Positions 1-9,120 are shown, counted from the first letter of the stretch. The stretch: 64,000 bases of DNA from Andreprevotia lacus DSM 23236 (GCF_900176275.1 NZ_FWXD01000001.1:124001-188000); one strand, 5' to 3'. Notes: a model not told the origin generated them from the letters alone. Numbers and translations are program-made.

Positions 1-720
1 GCGGCCGGCGTAGAGGATGCCGGCCAGCGCGGCCAGTACTGCGTTGAGCACCAGTACATACAGCTTGATGCGGTTGACCTGGATGCCCGAGTACATGGCG
101 GAAATCTTGTTGCCGCCGCTGGCCAGCACTTCCTTGCCGAATCGGGTCTTGCGCAGCAGTACATGGCCGAGCACGGCAATGGCCACCATCCAGACAAACA
201 GCACCGAGATCGGGCCGAGGTCACCCGAGCCGAAAATGAAGGCGAAGGTTTCGTTGTCGACCGGGATGGTCTGCAGTTCGGTAATCCAGCGGGTGATGCC
301 GGTAATGATGCCGGCGGTGCCGAGCGTGACGAGGAAGGAAGGGATGCCGACCTTGGAGACGAACAGGCCGTTGACGAGGCCGCAGAACGCGCCCACCAGC
401 AGTGCCGCGCCGACCGCAACGATCATGCCGTGCGGTAGCAGCAGTGCTACGGTAACGGCTGACAGTGCAACGATGGCGCAGAACGACAGATCGATCTCGG
501 CCGCAGACAGCACGAAGGTCATGCCCACCGCCATGATGGAGATCATGGCGGTCTGGCGCGCGATGTTCATCAGGTTGCCGGGCTGCAGAAAGCCCTTGTC
601 GTGCAGCGTGATCGAGAAGAACAGGAAGATGACCACGAATACGATGTAGATCAGCAGCGTATTCCATTGGATGGCCCGTTTTTTGGCGGCGGTGGCCGGG
701 GCGTTCACAGCGATGTCCAT
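1..720 (-). CDS. Sugar ABC transporter permease, RbsC type (partial, 3' end outside window)
   Basis: The frame is open for 240 codons from the ATG at 718-720 to the window edge, so the C-terminus is missing. The product is very hydrophobic, with about six membrane spans visible, and has the layout of the BPD_transp_2 permeases of ribose/xylose/galactose importers: a short charged N-terminus, then a span, then the segment with MAVGMTFVLSAAEIDLS, which is characteristic of RbsC-like proteins. It would form the inner-membrane channel for the ATPase and binding protein encoded just upstream in the same minus-strand operon. The ATPase stop and the permease ATG are 7 bases apart, and a GAGGA ribosome site overlaps that stop, which indicates translational coupling. 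The sugar is unknown. Confidence 0.9.
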   Translation of the reverse strand, partial: MDIAVNAPATAAKKRAIQWNTLLIYIVFVVIFLFFSITLHDKGFLQPGNLMNIARQTAMISIMAVGMTFVLSAAEIDLSFCAIVALSAVTVALLLPHGMIVAVGAALLVGAFCGLVNGLFVSKVGIPSFLVTLGTAGIITGITRWITELQTIPVDNETFAFIFGSGDLGPISVLFVWMVAIAVLGHVLLRKTRFGKEVLASGGNKISAMYSGIQVNRIKLYVLVLNAVLAALAGILYAGR

Positions 721-727
721 GGTGTCC

Positions 728-2227
728 TCATTGCACGGCGGCGAGTAGTTGTTCTTCGCTTTGCTCGTGGCGCTGCATCTGTCCGGTGATGCGGCCACGG
801 TTCACGATGTAGGTTGCGTCGCAGAAACTGGCGATTTCGCCATACTCGCTCGACACGAAGATGACGGCATTGCCGGCTGCGGCGTAGTTGTTCACGATGC
901 GCATGACTTCAAGCTTGGCGGCCAGATCAATGCCGAAGGTGGGGTCATCCAGCAGCAGCACGCGGGCCGATGCACTCATGCACTTGCCGATGACCACCTT
1001 TTGCTGGTTGCCCCCGGACAGAAAGCGCACCGTCTGTTGCGGCCCGCTGGTCTTGATTTGCAGCCGTTGAATCAGATCGGCCGCAATGCGCTGCCCGCGT
1101 TGTTCATCGAGCAGTACCGGCGCGGCCAGATCGCGCAGCGATGACATTAACAGGTTATCCATGACGCTGAAATCCAGCACCAGCCCTTGCTCGCGCCTGT
1201 CTTCGGGTACCAGATTGATGCCTTGCTCGATCGCATCACGCGGCGAGCGGATTTGTACCGGTTGGCCGTTGACCAGTACCTCGCCCGACAGGATGGGGTC
1301 CAGCCCGAAAATGGCATTCAGGATTTCGGTACGGCCGCTGCCCAACAGGCCTGCCAGCCCGACCACCTGGCCGGGATAAACCCGCAGCGACACGGCATCG
1401 AGCTGGCGTGTGGAGAGCGCGCGCAGCTCCAGCAGTGGCTCCATGCCGGGTGCCGGCGTGGGGCGCACCCACTCCACGCTGCTGTCGGCGTGGTGGCCGA
1501 GCATGTCGGCCAGCAGGGCTTCGATGCGGGTATCGGCGGTGCGCACGCGGCGCACGCAGCGCCCGTCGCGCAGCACGGTGATCGAATCGCAAATCTTGAA
1601 GATGTCGCGCAGGTAGTGCGTGATGTAGATGATGGCGACGCCCTGCGCCTTCAGGTGCTCGATCAGCGTGAACAGCCGGGCGATTTCCTGATTGCTTAGC
1701 GAGGCGGTCGGTTCATCCAGGATCAGGATGCGTGCTTTCTGCGCAATCGCCTTGGCGATTTCCAGAAATTGCTGCTGCCCCATGCTCAGGGTGGCGACCG
1801 GCTGGGTCGGCTCGATCTCGTCGGCAATGCCCATCTGTTCCAGCAGCTCTTGCGCCTGCAGGTTCATGCCGCGCTGGTCGAGCAGACCGAAGTGCGATTC
1901 GGCCCAGTTGGCCATGAAGATGTTCTCCGCCACCGACATGCTGTCCACCAGGCTCAGGTCCTGATACACCATGGCAATCCCGCCCTCGCGGGCATCGCGC
2001 GGCGTGGCAAAGTGCACTGGCTGGCCAAACAGCTCGATGCGGCCTTCATCCGGCTGATACAGCCCGTTGATGATTTTCATCAGCGTGGATTTGCCGGCGC
2101 CGTTCTGGCCGACGATGGCATGGACTTCACCGGCGGCCAGTTCGAAATCGACGCCCTTGAGCACCGGGGTGCCGTCGAACTGTTTTTTCAGTCCGGTGGC
2201 CTTGATCGCGAGCGGGGTGGTCTGCAT
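728..2227 (-). CDS. Sugar ABC transporter ATP-binding protein, RbsA/MglA type
   Basis: A 499-residue protein with two tandem ABC ATPase domains, the normal build and length for the RbsA/MglA/XylG family. Domain 1 has a perfect Walker A (GQNGAGKST, residues 40-48), an LSMGQQQ signature and ILILDEPTASL as Walker B. Domain 2 carries the degenerate Walker A typical of the second half in this family (GLLGSGRT) with an LSGGNQQK signature. The start at 2227 is chosen because a GGAG lies 8 bases upstream and longer versions would run through the binding-protein stop region. It energises uptake of an unidentified sugar with the neighbouring permease and binding protein. Confidence 0.93.
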   Translation of the reverse strand: MQTTPLAIKATGLKKQFDGTPVLKGVDFELAAGEVHAIVGQNGAGKSTLMKIINGLYQPDEGRIELFGQPVHFATPRDAREGGIAMVYQDLSLVDSMSVAENIFMANWAESHFGLLDQRGMNLQAQELLEQMGIADEIEPTQPVATLSMGQQQFLEIAKAIAQKARILILDEPTASLSNQEIARLFTLIEHLKAQGVAIIYITHYLRDIFKICDSITVLRDGRCVRRVRTADTRIEALLADMLGHHADSSVEWVRPTPAPGMEPLLELRALSTRQLDAVSLRVYPGQVVGLAGLLGSGRTEILNAIFGLDPILSGEVLVNGQPVQIRSPRDAIEQGINLVPEDRREQGLVLDFSVMDNLLMSSLRDLAAPVLLDEQRGQRIAADLIQRLQIKTSGPQQTVRFLSGGNQQKVVIGKCMSASARVLLLDDPTFGIDLAAKLEVMRIVNNYAAAGNAVIFVSSEYGEIASFCDATYIVNRGRITGQMQRHEQSEEQLLAAVQ

Positions 2228-2244
2228 GGTGTGCTCCGGACGAA

Positions 2245-3318
2245 TCAGCGACGGGCCTGCAGTGCCTTGGTCACGGCTTCCGGCGGTTTGCGATCCAGCG
2301 CCTTTTGCCACTGCTCAGCCAGATTGGTCGGCGTGACCTTGATGGCATCGACGGTGACGAAGGGCGGTGTCGGCTTGTTCAGCAAGGACAGTGCACCCAT
2401 GCGTGCCAGCGTCTGGCCCATGTCATACGGCAGGTCGGACACGATACCGGCGATATTGCCGCCCTTGACCATGTCCAGCGCGTTGGCAGCCCCCAGATCC
2501 ATGGTGACGATCTTCAAGTCCTTGCGGCCTGCGGTGCGTGCAGCGGCGGCTACGCCTTCGGCAATCGCATCCCACGGTGCGTAGATGGCCTTGACCGACG
2601 GGTTTTGCGTGAGGATGGCCGAGGCGATCATTTCGCCATCGTTCGGGTTGGCAATGCCCTTGCTGGCGACGATCTTGATGCCCGGATACTTGCCCAGCAC
2701 GGTCTTGACCGCCTGATCGCGCTGGTTGGTCACGTAATAGTTGGCCGCGTGGTACATCACCGCCACGTCGCCCTTGTTGTTGATGCTGCCGGCCAGCATC
2801 TCGGCGGCCGAGCGGCCCATGCCGAACAGGTCGTCGGTGACGATGCCGGCGTAATCCTTGCCGGCCTTGAAGCCCTGCGGCGCATTGCTGATGAACACCA
2901 TCTTCACGCCCTGGTTGGCAGCCTGACGGAATGCCGCAGCGCCGGATACCGGGTCGATCACCAGCGAAATGATCAGGTTGGGCTTGAGCGCGAGCACGGT
3001 TTCCAGATCGGTGCGCTGCTTTTTCGGGTCCATTTCCGCGTCGGTTACCGCCACCACCTGGATGCCCAGTTCATCCAGCGTTTTTTTGGCACCGGCTGTG
3101 AGTGCACTGGAGAAGTCCGAGCTGGTGTGCATCAGGATGGCGGCCTTGTAGCCCTTGCCCTTGAGCTGGGCGATGTCCTGTGCGCTGAGCGTGACCTGGG
3201 TATACGGCGTAGGTGTTTCGCCACCCGGGCCTAGTGTGCGCTCGCTGGCTGCCCAGCTGGCAGCGGCGGGGAGGAGGGCGGCAGCGAACAGCAGGGCCTT
3301 GCAAATATGCTTGGACAT
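2245..3318 (-). CDS. Periplasmic sugar-binding protein of the ABC importer (Peripla_BP_4 type)
   Basis: A 357-residue protein with an Sec signal peptide (cleavage expected after the SWA around residue 23) followed by a two-lobed periplasmic binding fold of the ribose/galactose cluster: an N-lobe with DPKKQRTDLE and LIISLVIDPVSGA, and a C-lobe with YAPWDAIAEG and IVTMDLGAANALDMV. It is the first gene of a minus-strand operon with the ATPase 17 bases downstream and then the permease, so it is the substrate receptor of that importer. A GAGAGA ribosome site precedes the ATG. The ligand cannot be read from the sequence; the set could transport a pentose, a hexose or a related polyol. Confidence 0.9.
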   Translation of the reverse strand: MSKHICKALLFAAALLPAAASWAASERTLGPGGETPTPYTQVTLSAQDIAQLKGKGYKAAILMHTSSDFSSALTAGAKKTLDELGIQVVAVTDAEMDPKKQRTDLETVLALKPNLIISLVIDPVSGAAAFRQAANQGVKMVFISNAPQGFKAGKDYAGIVTDDLFGMGRSAAEMLAGSINNKGDVAVMYHAANYYVTNQRDQAVKTVLGKYPGIKIVASKGIANPNDGEMIASAILTQNPSVKAIYAPWDAIAEGVAAAARTAGRKDLKIVTMDLGAANALDMVKGGNIAGIVSDLPYDMGQTLARMGALSLLNKPTPPFVTVDAIKVTPTNLAEQWQKALDRKPPEAVTKALQARR

Positions 3319-3766
3319 GATCGTCTCTCGTTCCGGGTGGTGTTGGGGTAATTATGAGTGAAATGTAGGTGTCGTCAAGCGGGTGTCATGAAATATTTCG
3401 ATGCGAAGTACATGTTGCGAATTAGCTACGATGGCAATTTTTGCGCATTGCTTTCTATTTATTTGGTTTATTTGAAATAAAAATTTACATTTTTGCTGGT
3501 TTTTGGCCTGTTTTGGTAAGGTTTTCTCACGATGGTTGGATGCAGGCGCTGTGGAAAGCGCCATAAAACGTAGTCGTGGTCACCGAGTTTCTTACATTCA
3601 CCCCTGTGTGCGATTTTGACAACCGCAATTGCACTACCTAGACTGCACCTCGTTGTACCTAATTAATACCCTTATCTGCTGGATAAATAAGTGGTTTGCC
3701 CGGTTGGTGCCGGGCTGCCTACAAGGCCGCGTCTAGCGGCACTTCCAAAAAAACGGAGTTGATACG
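3319..3766. promoter_or_regulatory. Divergent AT-rich intergenic region between two sugar-uptake units
   Basis: This 448-base stretch contains no convincing gene. It is clearly AT-rich from about 3370 to 3690, as expected for back-to-back promoters of the sugar ABC operon (minus) and the solute-binding gene (plus). A GC hairpin (GCCCGG with CCGGGC, 3698-3715) lies in what would be the 5' leader of the plus-strand gene, and a GGAG ribosome site sits just before its ATG. No sigma-70 hexamer pair stands out enough to name. Confidence 0.5.
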
Positions 3767-5032
3767 ATGTCGAAACGCTTTTACAAGCCGCTGTTGCTGG
3801 CCGCCCTGCTGACTTCCGCCTTTGCGCATGCAGACCGTACCAAGGTCGAGTTCTGGACCTTCAATACCGCGCAGTTCGCCCCGTTCTTCAATGACGTGGT
3901 GCAGAAGTACAACAAGGCCAACCCGAACTATGAGGCGGTCTGGAATGACATGAACTGGGACCAGATCCAGCCCAAGCTGGTCGCGGCGATTGCTGCCGGC
4001 AATCCGCCGGCGCTGGTGAACTTCAACGTGCCCTGGACGCACGAGTTCGCCAACAAGAACATGCTGGCTCCGCTGGACGACCTGATGGGTAGCGACAAGG
4101 CCGTTTATCTGCCGGGCGCGCTGAAGGATCTGTCGGTCAAGGGCAAGATCTATGGCTTCCCGTATTACAACTCGGTATCGGTGATTGCCTACAACAAGGA
4201 GCTGCTGGACAAGAGCGGCGTGAAGGCAACGCCGAAGACGTTTGACGAGTTCATTGCCACCGCGCGCAAGATCACCGAAAAAACCGGCGTGCCGGCCTTC
4301 TCGCCCAAGCTGGCGACCAAGAGCGGCGACGGCGGCATGATCCCGTGGTTTGTCTACATGGGCCTGCCCATCTTTGAAAACGGCAAGGCCGTGTTCAACA
4401 GCCCCAAGCACGTTGCCGCGCTGCAGACCTTTGTTGACCTCTACAAGCAGGGCGTGGTGCCGAGAGACAGCTTCCGCATCGAGTTCGAGCAGGAAATCGC
4501 CAACTACGGCAACGGCAAGCTGGCCATGATGACCACCGCACCGACCGCGCTGAAGAAGCTGGGCGCGCAGAGCGATGCCATGTACAAGAAGACCGCCATC
4601 ATGCCGTTCCCGCTGGGTGGCGCCAACATGGCGCTGGGTGGCTGGCTGATGTCCTTCGTCATGCCCAAGGACTTCAAGGACCAGCAAGCCGCTGCCAAGC
4701 TCGGCCTGCTGCTGACCAACGACGACGCGCAACTGGCGTTTGCCAAGGCCACTGGCACCACCTTCCCGTCGTCGAAGAAAGCCAATGAAAACGACTTCTT
4801 CAGCTCGGGCGCCAATGGTGGTGATCCGGTTGGCGTTGCGCGCGCCACGGCCGCCCAGTCGATGGCCTTTGCCCGCACGCCGATCCTGCCGGCCGATCTG
4901 ATGCCGGACGAAGCCGCGATGCGCGCCGAGTTCAACGACGAAATTCAGGATGCCATCGAAGGCCGCAAGACTGCCAAGGCTGCCCTCGACGTTGCCGCCA
5001 AAAAGTGGAACGACCGTCTGGCCAAGAAGTAA
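3767..5032 (+). CDS. Orphan extracellular solute-binding protein, family 1 (carbohydrate ABC receptor)
   Basis: A 421-residue protein with a signal peptide ending near AFAHA and a mature part typical of family 1 carbohydrate-binding proteins (MalE/UgpB-like): KVEFWTFNTAQ near the start, GKIYGFPYYNSVSVIAYNKELLDKSG in the hinge-facing region, and GGWLMSFVMPKDFKDQ in the C-lobe. It is flanked by a terminator and has no permease or ATPase genes beside it on the same strand, so the rest of its transporter must be elsewhere. Given the chitinases nearby, a chito-oligosaccharide is a reasonable but unproven ligand. Confidence 0.88.
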   Translation: MSKRFYKPLLLAALLTSAFAHADRTKVEFWTFNTAQFAPFFNDVVQKYNKANPNYEAVWNDMNWDQIQPKLVAAIAAGNPPALVNFNVPWTHEFANKNMLAPLDDLMGSDKAVYLPGALKDLSVKGKIYGFPYYNSVSVIAYNKELLDKSGVKATPKTFDEFIATARKITEKTGVPAFSPKLATKSGDGGMIPWFVYMGLPIFENGKAVFNSPKHVAALQTFVDLYKQGVVPRDSFRIEFEQEIANYGNGKLAMMTTAPTALKKLGAQSDAMYKKTAIMPFPLGGANMALGGWLMSFVMPKDFKDQQAAAKLGLLLTNDDAQLAFAKATGTTFPSSKKANENDFFSSGANGGDPVGVARATAAQSMAFARTPILPADLMPDEAAMRAEFNDEIQDAIEGRKTAKAALDVAAKKWNDRLAKK

Positions 5033-5069
5033 TCCCGTTTTACCCCGCTCCCTCGGCGGTTATCGATTT

Positions 5070-5098
5070 CCCCTCACCGCAAGGTGGGGGGATTTTTT
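5070..5098 (+). terminator. Rho-independent terminator after the solute-binding protein
   Basis: A 9-bp stem (one G-U pair) with a GCAA tetraloop, followed by six T residues, begins 38 bases after the stop codon of the upstream gene. Confidence 0.85.
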
Positions 5099-5202
5099 GT
5101 CCTGGCAGAGCAAGCCGGATGACAGATTGCGGGGCAGGGCATCGTCCGGATCGGTGTTGCCTGCGTTGCGCTGGCATCCAGATCGCGGCAGGGGGGCTTG
5201 CG

Positions 5203-5793
5203 ATGACCGTTTCCTGCGTTTCCGGCAGCAGTGCTTACCAGCCTGCGAGCAGTTCGTCAGCAAGCGGGGTCGCCCAGACGAGCAGCACTGCGGCCTTGTC
5301 CCAAGCCGGCCTGGTGCAGGATGCCGTCACCCTGAGCGGGGAAGGCGATGTGGTGCAAAGCCTGCTGGGCGCGCCACTGACCTGCAGCGAGCAGGGGCTG
5401 CCGGGCAGTCTGAATGCCTTGTTGCAGAACAACACCCAGAGCGACCCCCTGCTCAATACCCTGGATGCCAGCGGCTGTGACAATATCGCCGGCGATCTCT
5501 TCAAGACACTGGACAGCGGTGCAGCCACCGAGGCCAATCTGCTGGCAGCCCATGCTGGCAAGCAGACCGGCGGCGAGGCATCGGCGCTGCAAACCACGGT
5601 AGATGAGCTGCCCACGGACGGCAATGCCGCAGTGAGCAGTGCCGACCAGCTTTCCTTGCTGAGCAGTGGCGGGCTGAATCCCGACTGGGCACAGGCGTTG
5701 CAACAAAATCCTCCGCTGGCTGGCTGGCTGGCTGAGCGGCAGCGACACCACGCAGCGCATCATCGATACGCTGGCTTGGCGCACTATCGATAG
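5203..5793 (+). CDS. Unknown low-complexity protein, possible 3' frameshift
   Basis: I do not recognise this 196-residue protein. It is rich in Ser, Ala, Leu, Gln and Thr, has no clear signal peptide or membrane span, and reads as acidic and helical until about residue 175. The last 18 residues switch abruptly to a His/Arg-rich tail. The switch falls exactly at four tandem CTGG units (5716-5731); reading on in the neighbouring frame gives a tail of ordinary composition (WLSGSDTTQRIIDTLAWRTI). This suggests a frameshift or repeat slippage. The ATG at 5203 is preferred because the upstream part of the frame overlaps the terminator. It converges with the next gene. Confidence 0.5.
   Translation: MTVSCVSGSSAYQPASSSSASGVAQTSSTAALSQAGLVQDAVTLSGEGDVVQSLLGAPLTCSEQGLPGSLNALLQNNTQSDPLLNTLDASGCDNIAGDLFKTLDSGAATEANLLAAHAGKQTGGEASALQTTVDELPTDGNAAVSSADQLSLLSSGGLNPDWAQALQQNPPLAGWLAERQRHHAAHHRYAGLAHYR
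5716..5731 (+). repeat. Tetranucleotide tract, four CTGG units
   Basis: Four perfect CTGG repeats followed by CTGA lie inside the 3' part of the preceding coding sequence. Loss of one unit would move translation into the alternative frame. Four units is short for a phase-variable tract. Confidence 0.6.
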
Positions 5794-5813
5794 CCATGCC
5801 GGCATGCCGGCGG

Positions 5814-6308
5814 CTATTTGGCGGGCAGCGGTTCGCCCAGCAAAGGTTTGCCCATTGCGGCTTCATTCACGTCACCCATCTTGCTGCCGTCGCGAGGCGT
5901 CACCGCACTCACCTCACCTTGCAGTACCGGGGTGCCGGCCAGTGCCCGCAGCTCGGGCTTGAGCGCATCGCTCTGGCAGGCCGCAATCGTTGCAAGCAGC
6001 AAGGCCCCGGCTGCGGTGCCTGCCAGTTTGGGCCATTGCCGTGCGCTGGTACGGAACCGTAGTGGCAAGTCTTCACGGGTTTTGACCCGGCCGTCGTCGT
6101 GCTGCAAAAAACGCACGCAAACCTGCCCCCCGTTCGTGGCAAGCAGCGCGGCTGCATCATCGGCCGGCATGGCTGACAGGTTGTACACGGTCTTGTTGCA
6201 TAGCGCGCAGTGGCGCTGCCTCGCATCGCCCTGCATCGCTTGCCAGTGGGCGCTGCATTCAAAACGCAGTTGCGGCTGTTGCAGCCAGATAGTGGAAGGC
6301 AAGGACAT
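5814..6308 (-). CDS. Membrane-anchored protein with a Cys-rich treble-clef-like N-terminal motif
   Basis: A 164-residue protein. The N-terminal 60 residues carry the pattern C-x3-W-x2-M-x-G-D-x4-R-x-C-x2-C-x2-TVYNLS (MQGDARQRHCALCNKTVYNLS), a small putative metal-binding motif found at the start of many uncharacterised proteobacterial proteins. A single membrane segment follows (AGTAAGALLLATIAA, about 96-110), then a short tail, so the Cys domain would lie on the cytoplasmic side. The ATG has a good GGAG site. Function is unknown; a regulatory or anchoring role is only a guess. Confidence 0.7.
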   Translation of the reverse strand: MSLPSTIWLQQPQLRFECSAHWQAMQGDARQRHCALCNKTVYNLSAMPADDAAALLATNGGQVCVRFLQHDDGRVKTREDLPLRFRTSARQWPKLAGTAAGALLLATIAACQSDALKPELRALAGTPVLQGEVSAVTPRDGSKMGDVNEAAMGKPLLGEPLPAK

Positions 6309-6487
6309 GGTGAATCTCCGTTCTGGAGTGGTGCGATGGTCGCGATATTCCTTGAACGGAGTGGTGATCCGAATGGGGTCGGGCAGACCCCAAAAGCCCC
6401 CGGAGCGATGAGCCCTGAAGCCATCCCGGCTGAGCCGGGGGCATGGGGCTGTGCTGGGGCGCTGCTGTTTTGCCGGCCAGCCAAGAA

Positions 6488-6514
6488 CAAGAACCCGGCT
6501 TGGCCGGGTTCTTG
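6488..6514 (-). terminator. Hairpin downstream of the lipoprotein chitinase
   Basis: A perfect 11-bp stem (CAAGAACCCGG with CCGGGTTCTTG) with a 5-base loop lies 44 bases beyond the chitinase stop. The T-run on the minus strand is weak, so it may act as an mRNA end or stabiliser. The rest of 6309-6557 holds one further GC hairpin and no gene. Confidence 0.55.
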
Positions 6515-6557
6515 ATGCAGGTTCAAGGACGGCGGTCTGCGGCTACCGCGCAGGCCC

Positions 6558-8024
6558 TCAACGCTTGTCGCGTACCTTGGCCATGGCGGTGGTCAGGCTG
6601 GTCTGGTAGTCATCCAGATCCAGCGCCCACGAGAAGAGGCCGCGCAATTTCAGGTCACGCGCGTATTGCACCTTGGTTGCAATCGTCTCCGGATCTTCAA
6701 ATGCGATGAAGTTCTGGCCGGCTTCGTCGTATTTCCAGACCGATTTCGTCACCGGGTCGTGATAAACGGTGCCGGGCAGCTGCTCGATCAGGAAATACGG
6801 AATGGCCCAGACCATATTGTCGAGGCCGAAGATGTGGTTGGCGCCGCCCTGTGCCGGCTGATACAGGCCGTGGTTGTTGCCCGCGGCGACATTGCCCCAG
6901 CCATAGCCTTGATAGCTCACACCCAGTACCAGCTTGCGCGGCGAGACACCGGCAGCCAGATAGCGTTTCACACCGCTGTCGGAGTCGAAACGCGCCTGCA
7001 CGCCGTTGTACGCAATGGTGGGGCTGGCGGGATCGACATACAGATTGGCGTGGAAGTTGGTCGGCCCGTTGGGCAGCCAGTCAGCCGCGGTGAAGTCGTA
7101 GCCCATCAGGTTGACCCAGTCGACAGTGTGCGAGACTTCCAGCGCTTCGGTCTGCGCAAACTTGTCGAAGATCACCGAGCCTGCATAGGTCAGGTAGTAG
7201 TGATCCTTGCCGGTGTAACCGCTCAGTTCGTTCAGCTGGCGGCGGAATTCGCGCATCAGCAGTGTGAAGTTGTGCTTGTCGTTTACCGCGTCGTAAGGGC
7301 GGCCGCCGGCAGCAATGCCAGGGTATTCCCAATCGATGTCGATGCCGTCGAATACACCGGCTGCAGCACCCGGACCGCCGGCTTCGCCATAGTTGTCGGT
7401 TTCCGTCGTGGTTGGCAGATCGCCCTTGAGCAGCTTCACGCAGTTGGCGACAAAAGCCTTGCGTGAGGCCGGCGTGGCCGCTGCGGCAGAGAACCAGTAA
7501 CCACCGTTGCCGCCACCGCCAACGGAGAGGAAGAGCTTGAGGTGAGGGTATTTCTGCTTGAGCTTGCGGAACTGCTGCAGATTGCCCATCAGCTTCTGGC
7601 CTGGCTGATCGGCCTGGCCATCAACCGAGTACGCGGCGCTGGTGGGCTTGCCATAGTCGATATAAGCCCATGGCAGCTGGCAGCCATGGCTGCCGTCGCT
7701 GTTCGATTGCGTGATGGCAAATGCATAGTTGATGAAGGTCAGTTTGGATGCCGCACCGCTGCCGTCTATGGTTTGTGGCGAATAGCCGGTTGTCAGCGGC
7801 GTGTAGTAATTGAAATAGCTGCCAGCTTCGCGATTATTGTAGCCCCTCTCCTCATCGCTTTCGGCGACAGCCAAAGCCGGCGCAGCACCGGCAGCTGTAC
7901 TGCTTGCACTTGTTGTGCCGGCTGCGCTGCCTGCCGCGGTGGCTTGTAGCTTGGCGCCGTCACCGCCGCCGCATGCGGCGAGCGCGAGTGCCGACAGGGC
8001 AATCCAGATCCTTGCATTCATCAT
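6558..8024 (-). CDS. Secreted lipoprotein chitinase, GH18
   Basis: A 488-residue glycoside hydrolase family 18 enzyme that should cleave beta-1,4 bonds of chitin or chito-oligosaccharides. The N-terminus has a lipoprotein signal (L15-A-A-C18), followed by a Gly/Ala/Ser/Thr-rich linker to about residue 55, so the enzyme is likely tethered to a membrane and exposed outward or to the periplasm. The catalytic DGxDxDxE motif is intact (DGIDIDWE, 226-233, with E233 as the acid), and LFLSVGGGG at 164-172 is the family's second conserved strand. No carbohydrate-binding module is present. The C-terminus LRGLFSWALDLDD is the last barrel strand. An AT-rich region (8025-8199) precedes the gene. Confidence 0.93.
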   Translation of the reverse strand: MMNARIWIALSALALAACGGGDGAKLQATAAGSAAGTTSASSTAAGAAPALAVAESDEERGYNNREAGSYFNYYTPLTTGYSPQTIDGSGAASKLTFINYAFAITQSNSDGSHGCQLPWAYIDYGKPTSAAYSVDGQADQPGQKLMGNLQQFRKLKQKYPHLKLFLSVGGGGNGGYWFSAAAATPASRKAFVANCVKLLKGDLPTTTETDNYGEAGGPGAAAGVFDGIDIDWEYPGIAAGGRPYDAVNDKHNFTLLMREFRRQLNELSGYTGKDHYYLTYAGSVIFDKFAQTEALEVSHTVDWVNLMGYDFTAADWLPNGPTNFHANLYVDPASPTIAYNGVQARFDSDSGVKRYLAAGVSPRKLVLGVSYQGYGWGNVAAGNNHGLYQPAQGGANHIFGLDNMVWAIPYFLIEQLPGTVYHDPVTKSVWKYDEAGQNFIAFEDPETIATKVQYARDLKLRGLFSWALDLDDYQTSLTTAMAKVRDKR

Positions 8025-8199
8025 TCTCGGGACTTCCGTTCAAGTAGGAGTCCTTATGATGTTTAAATATAAATGCAAGCTCAAAAAAATATTGTGTAAG
8101 TTGTATAAAAGATACTTGGCTGTACTTATTGGGGCATCAATCGTGGATGCTTGTGCTCGGTCATCCATCAAATGCAGCCAGAAAGCGCAAGGAAGGCGC
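8025..8199. promoter_or_regulatory. AT-rich region upstream of the lipoprotein chitinase
   Basis: No gene is visible. The segment from about 8056 to 8140 is markedly AT-rich against the local background and probably contains the minus-strand promoter of the chitinase. No individual promoter element is assigned. Confidence 0.4.
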
Positions 8200-9087
8200 T
8201 CAGTGTGATGTGGTTTCGGCCGGTTTGCCGCTGGCCAGCAGGATGGCTCCAAGCACGCACAGCAGCGCCAATCCGTGAGCCAGGGTGGGCTGTTCATTCA
8301 AAAAGGTGATGGCGTAGGCCACCGCAGCCACCGGCAATGCGGCGGTGAACACGCCGGCTTGCTGCGCCGGTACATGGCGTATGCCCTTCATCCACAGCCA
8401 GAACGACCACACGCTGGCCGCGAGGCCATACCAGACGATCTGCAGCCATTGCACGGTATTCAGGCCGCCGTAGTCGAACTGCAGTGCGGCCCCCAGCCCC
8501 AGTGGCAACATCAGCAGCAAGCCCAGCAAATGGGTATAGGCGCAGATTTCGATGGCGGCCAGGTTCTGCGTGAGCCGGCGCGACAGGATGACGTAGATCG
8601 ATTCGCACACTACCGCACCGGCCACCATGGCATTGCCCAAGAGCGAGCCCGTGCCGCCGCTGCCAGCGCGCGACACATTGATGATGAGCATGCCCAGCAC
8701 CGCCAGCACCACGGCGGCGATGGCGCGGCGGCCCAGTCTTTCCTTCAGCAACAGCCACGACAGCACGATGACCACGGCGGGTATGGTGCTGGTGATGACC
8801 CCGGCCGCCAGCGCGCTGGTATGCACCACACCGTTCAGCATCAGCAAGGTGAACAGAAAGGTGCCGAACAGTGCCTGCAAAAACAGCCCCAGCCATTGCT
8901 GCCGGCTGACCTGCCGCATGCGGGACCAACGATAGTGTGGCAGCAGAAAGCCCACGCCGATCACGAAGCGCATCAGCGCGAACAGGGTGACGGGTACGGC
9001 CAGCACGATGGATTTGCCGAGGCCGACATTGGCGCCGACCAGCGCCATCGAGGCGATCAGGAACAGGGTATAGCGGTTGAAGTGCAT
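8200..9087 (-). CDS. EamA/DMT-family inner-membrane transporter
   Basis: A 295-residue protein with about ten hydrophobic segments in the two-fold repeated layout of the drug/metabolite transporter (EamA) family. The N-terminal repeat has NVGLGKSIVLAVPVTLFALMRF and the second repeat begins near GTGSLLGNAMVAGAVVCESIY. Such proteins usually export amino acids or metabolites. It lies 60 bases downstream of livF on the same strand, so it may belong to the end of the proline/branched-chain block, but a strong hairpin separates the two. The substrate is unknown. Confidence 0.85.
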   Translation of the reverse strand: MHFNRYTLFLIASMALVGANVGLGKSIVLAVPVTLFALMRFVIGVGFLLPHYRWSRMRQVSRQQWLGLFLQALFGTFLFTLLMLNGVVHTSALAAGVITSTIPAVVIVLSWLLLKERLGRRAIAAVVLAVLGMLIINVSRAGSGGTGSLLGNAMVAGAVVCESIYVILSRRLTQNLAAIEICAYTHLLGLLLMLPLGLGAALQFDYGGLNTVQWLQIVWYGLAASVWSFWLWMKGIRHVPAQQAGVFTAALPVAAVAYAITFLNEQPTLAHGLALLCVLGAILLASGKPAETTSH

Positions 9088-9120
9088 GCGCGCCGGGTGG
9101 GGGATCGTGTCCAGGTGTGG

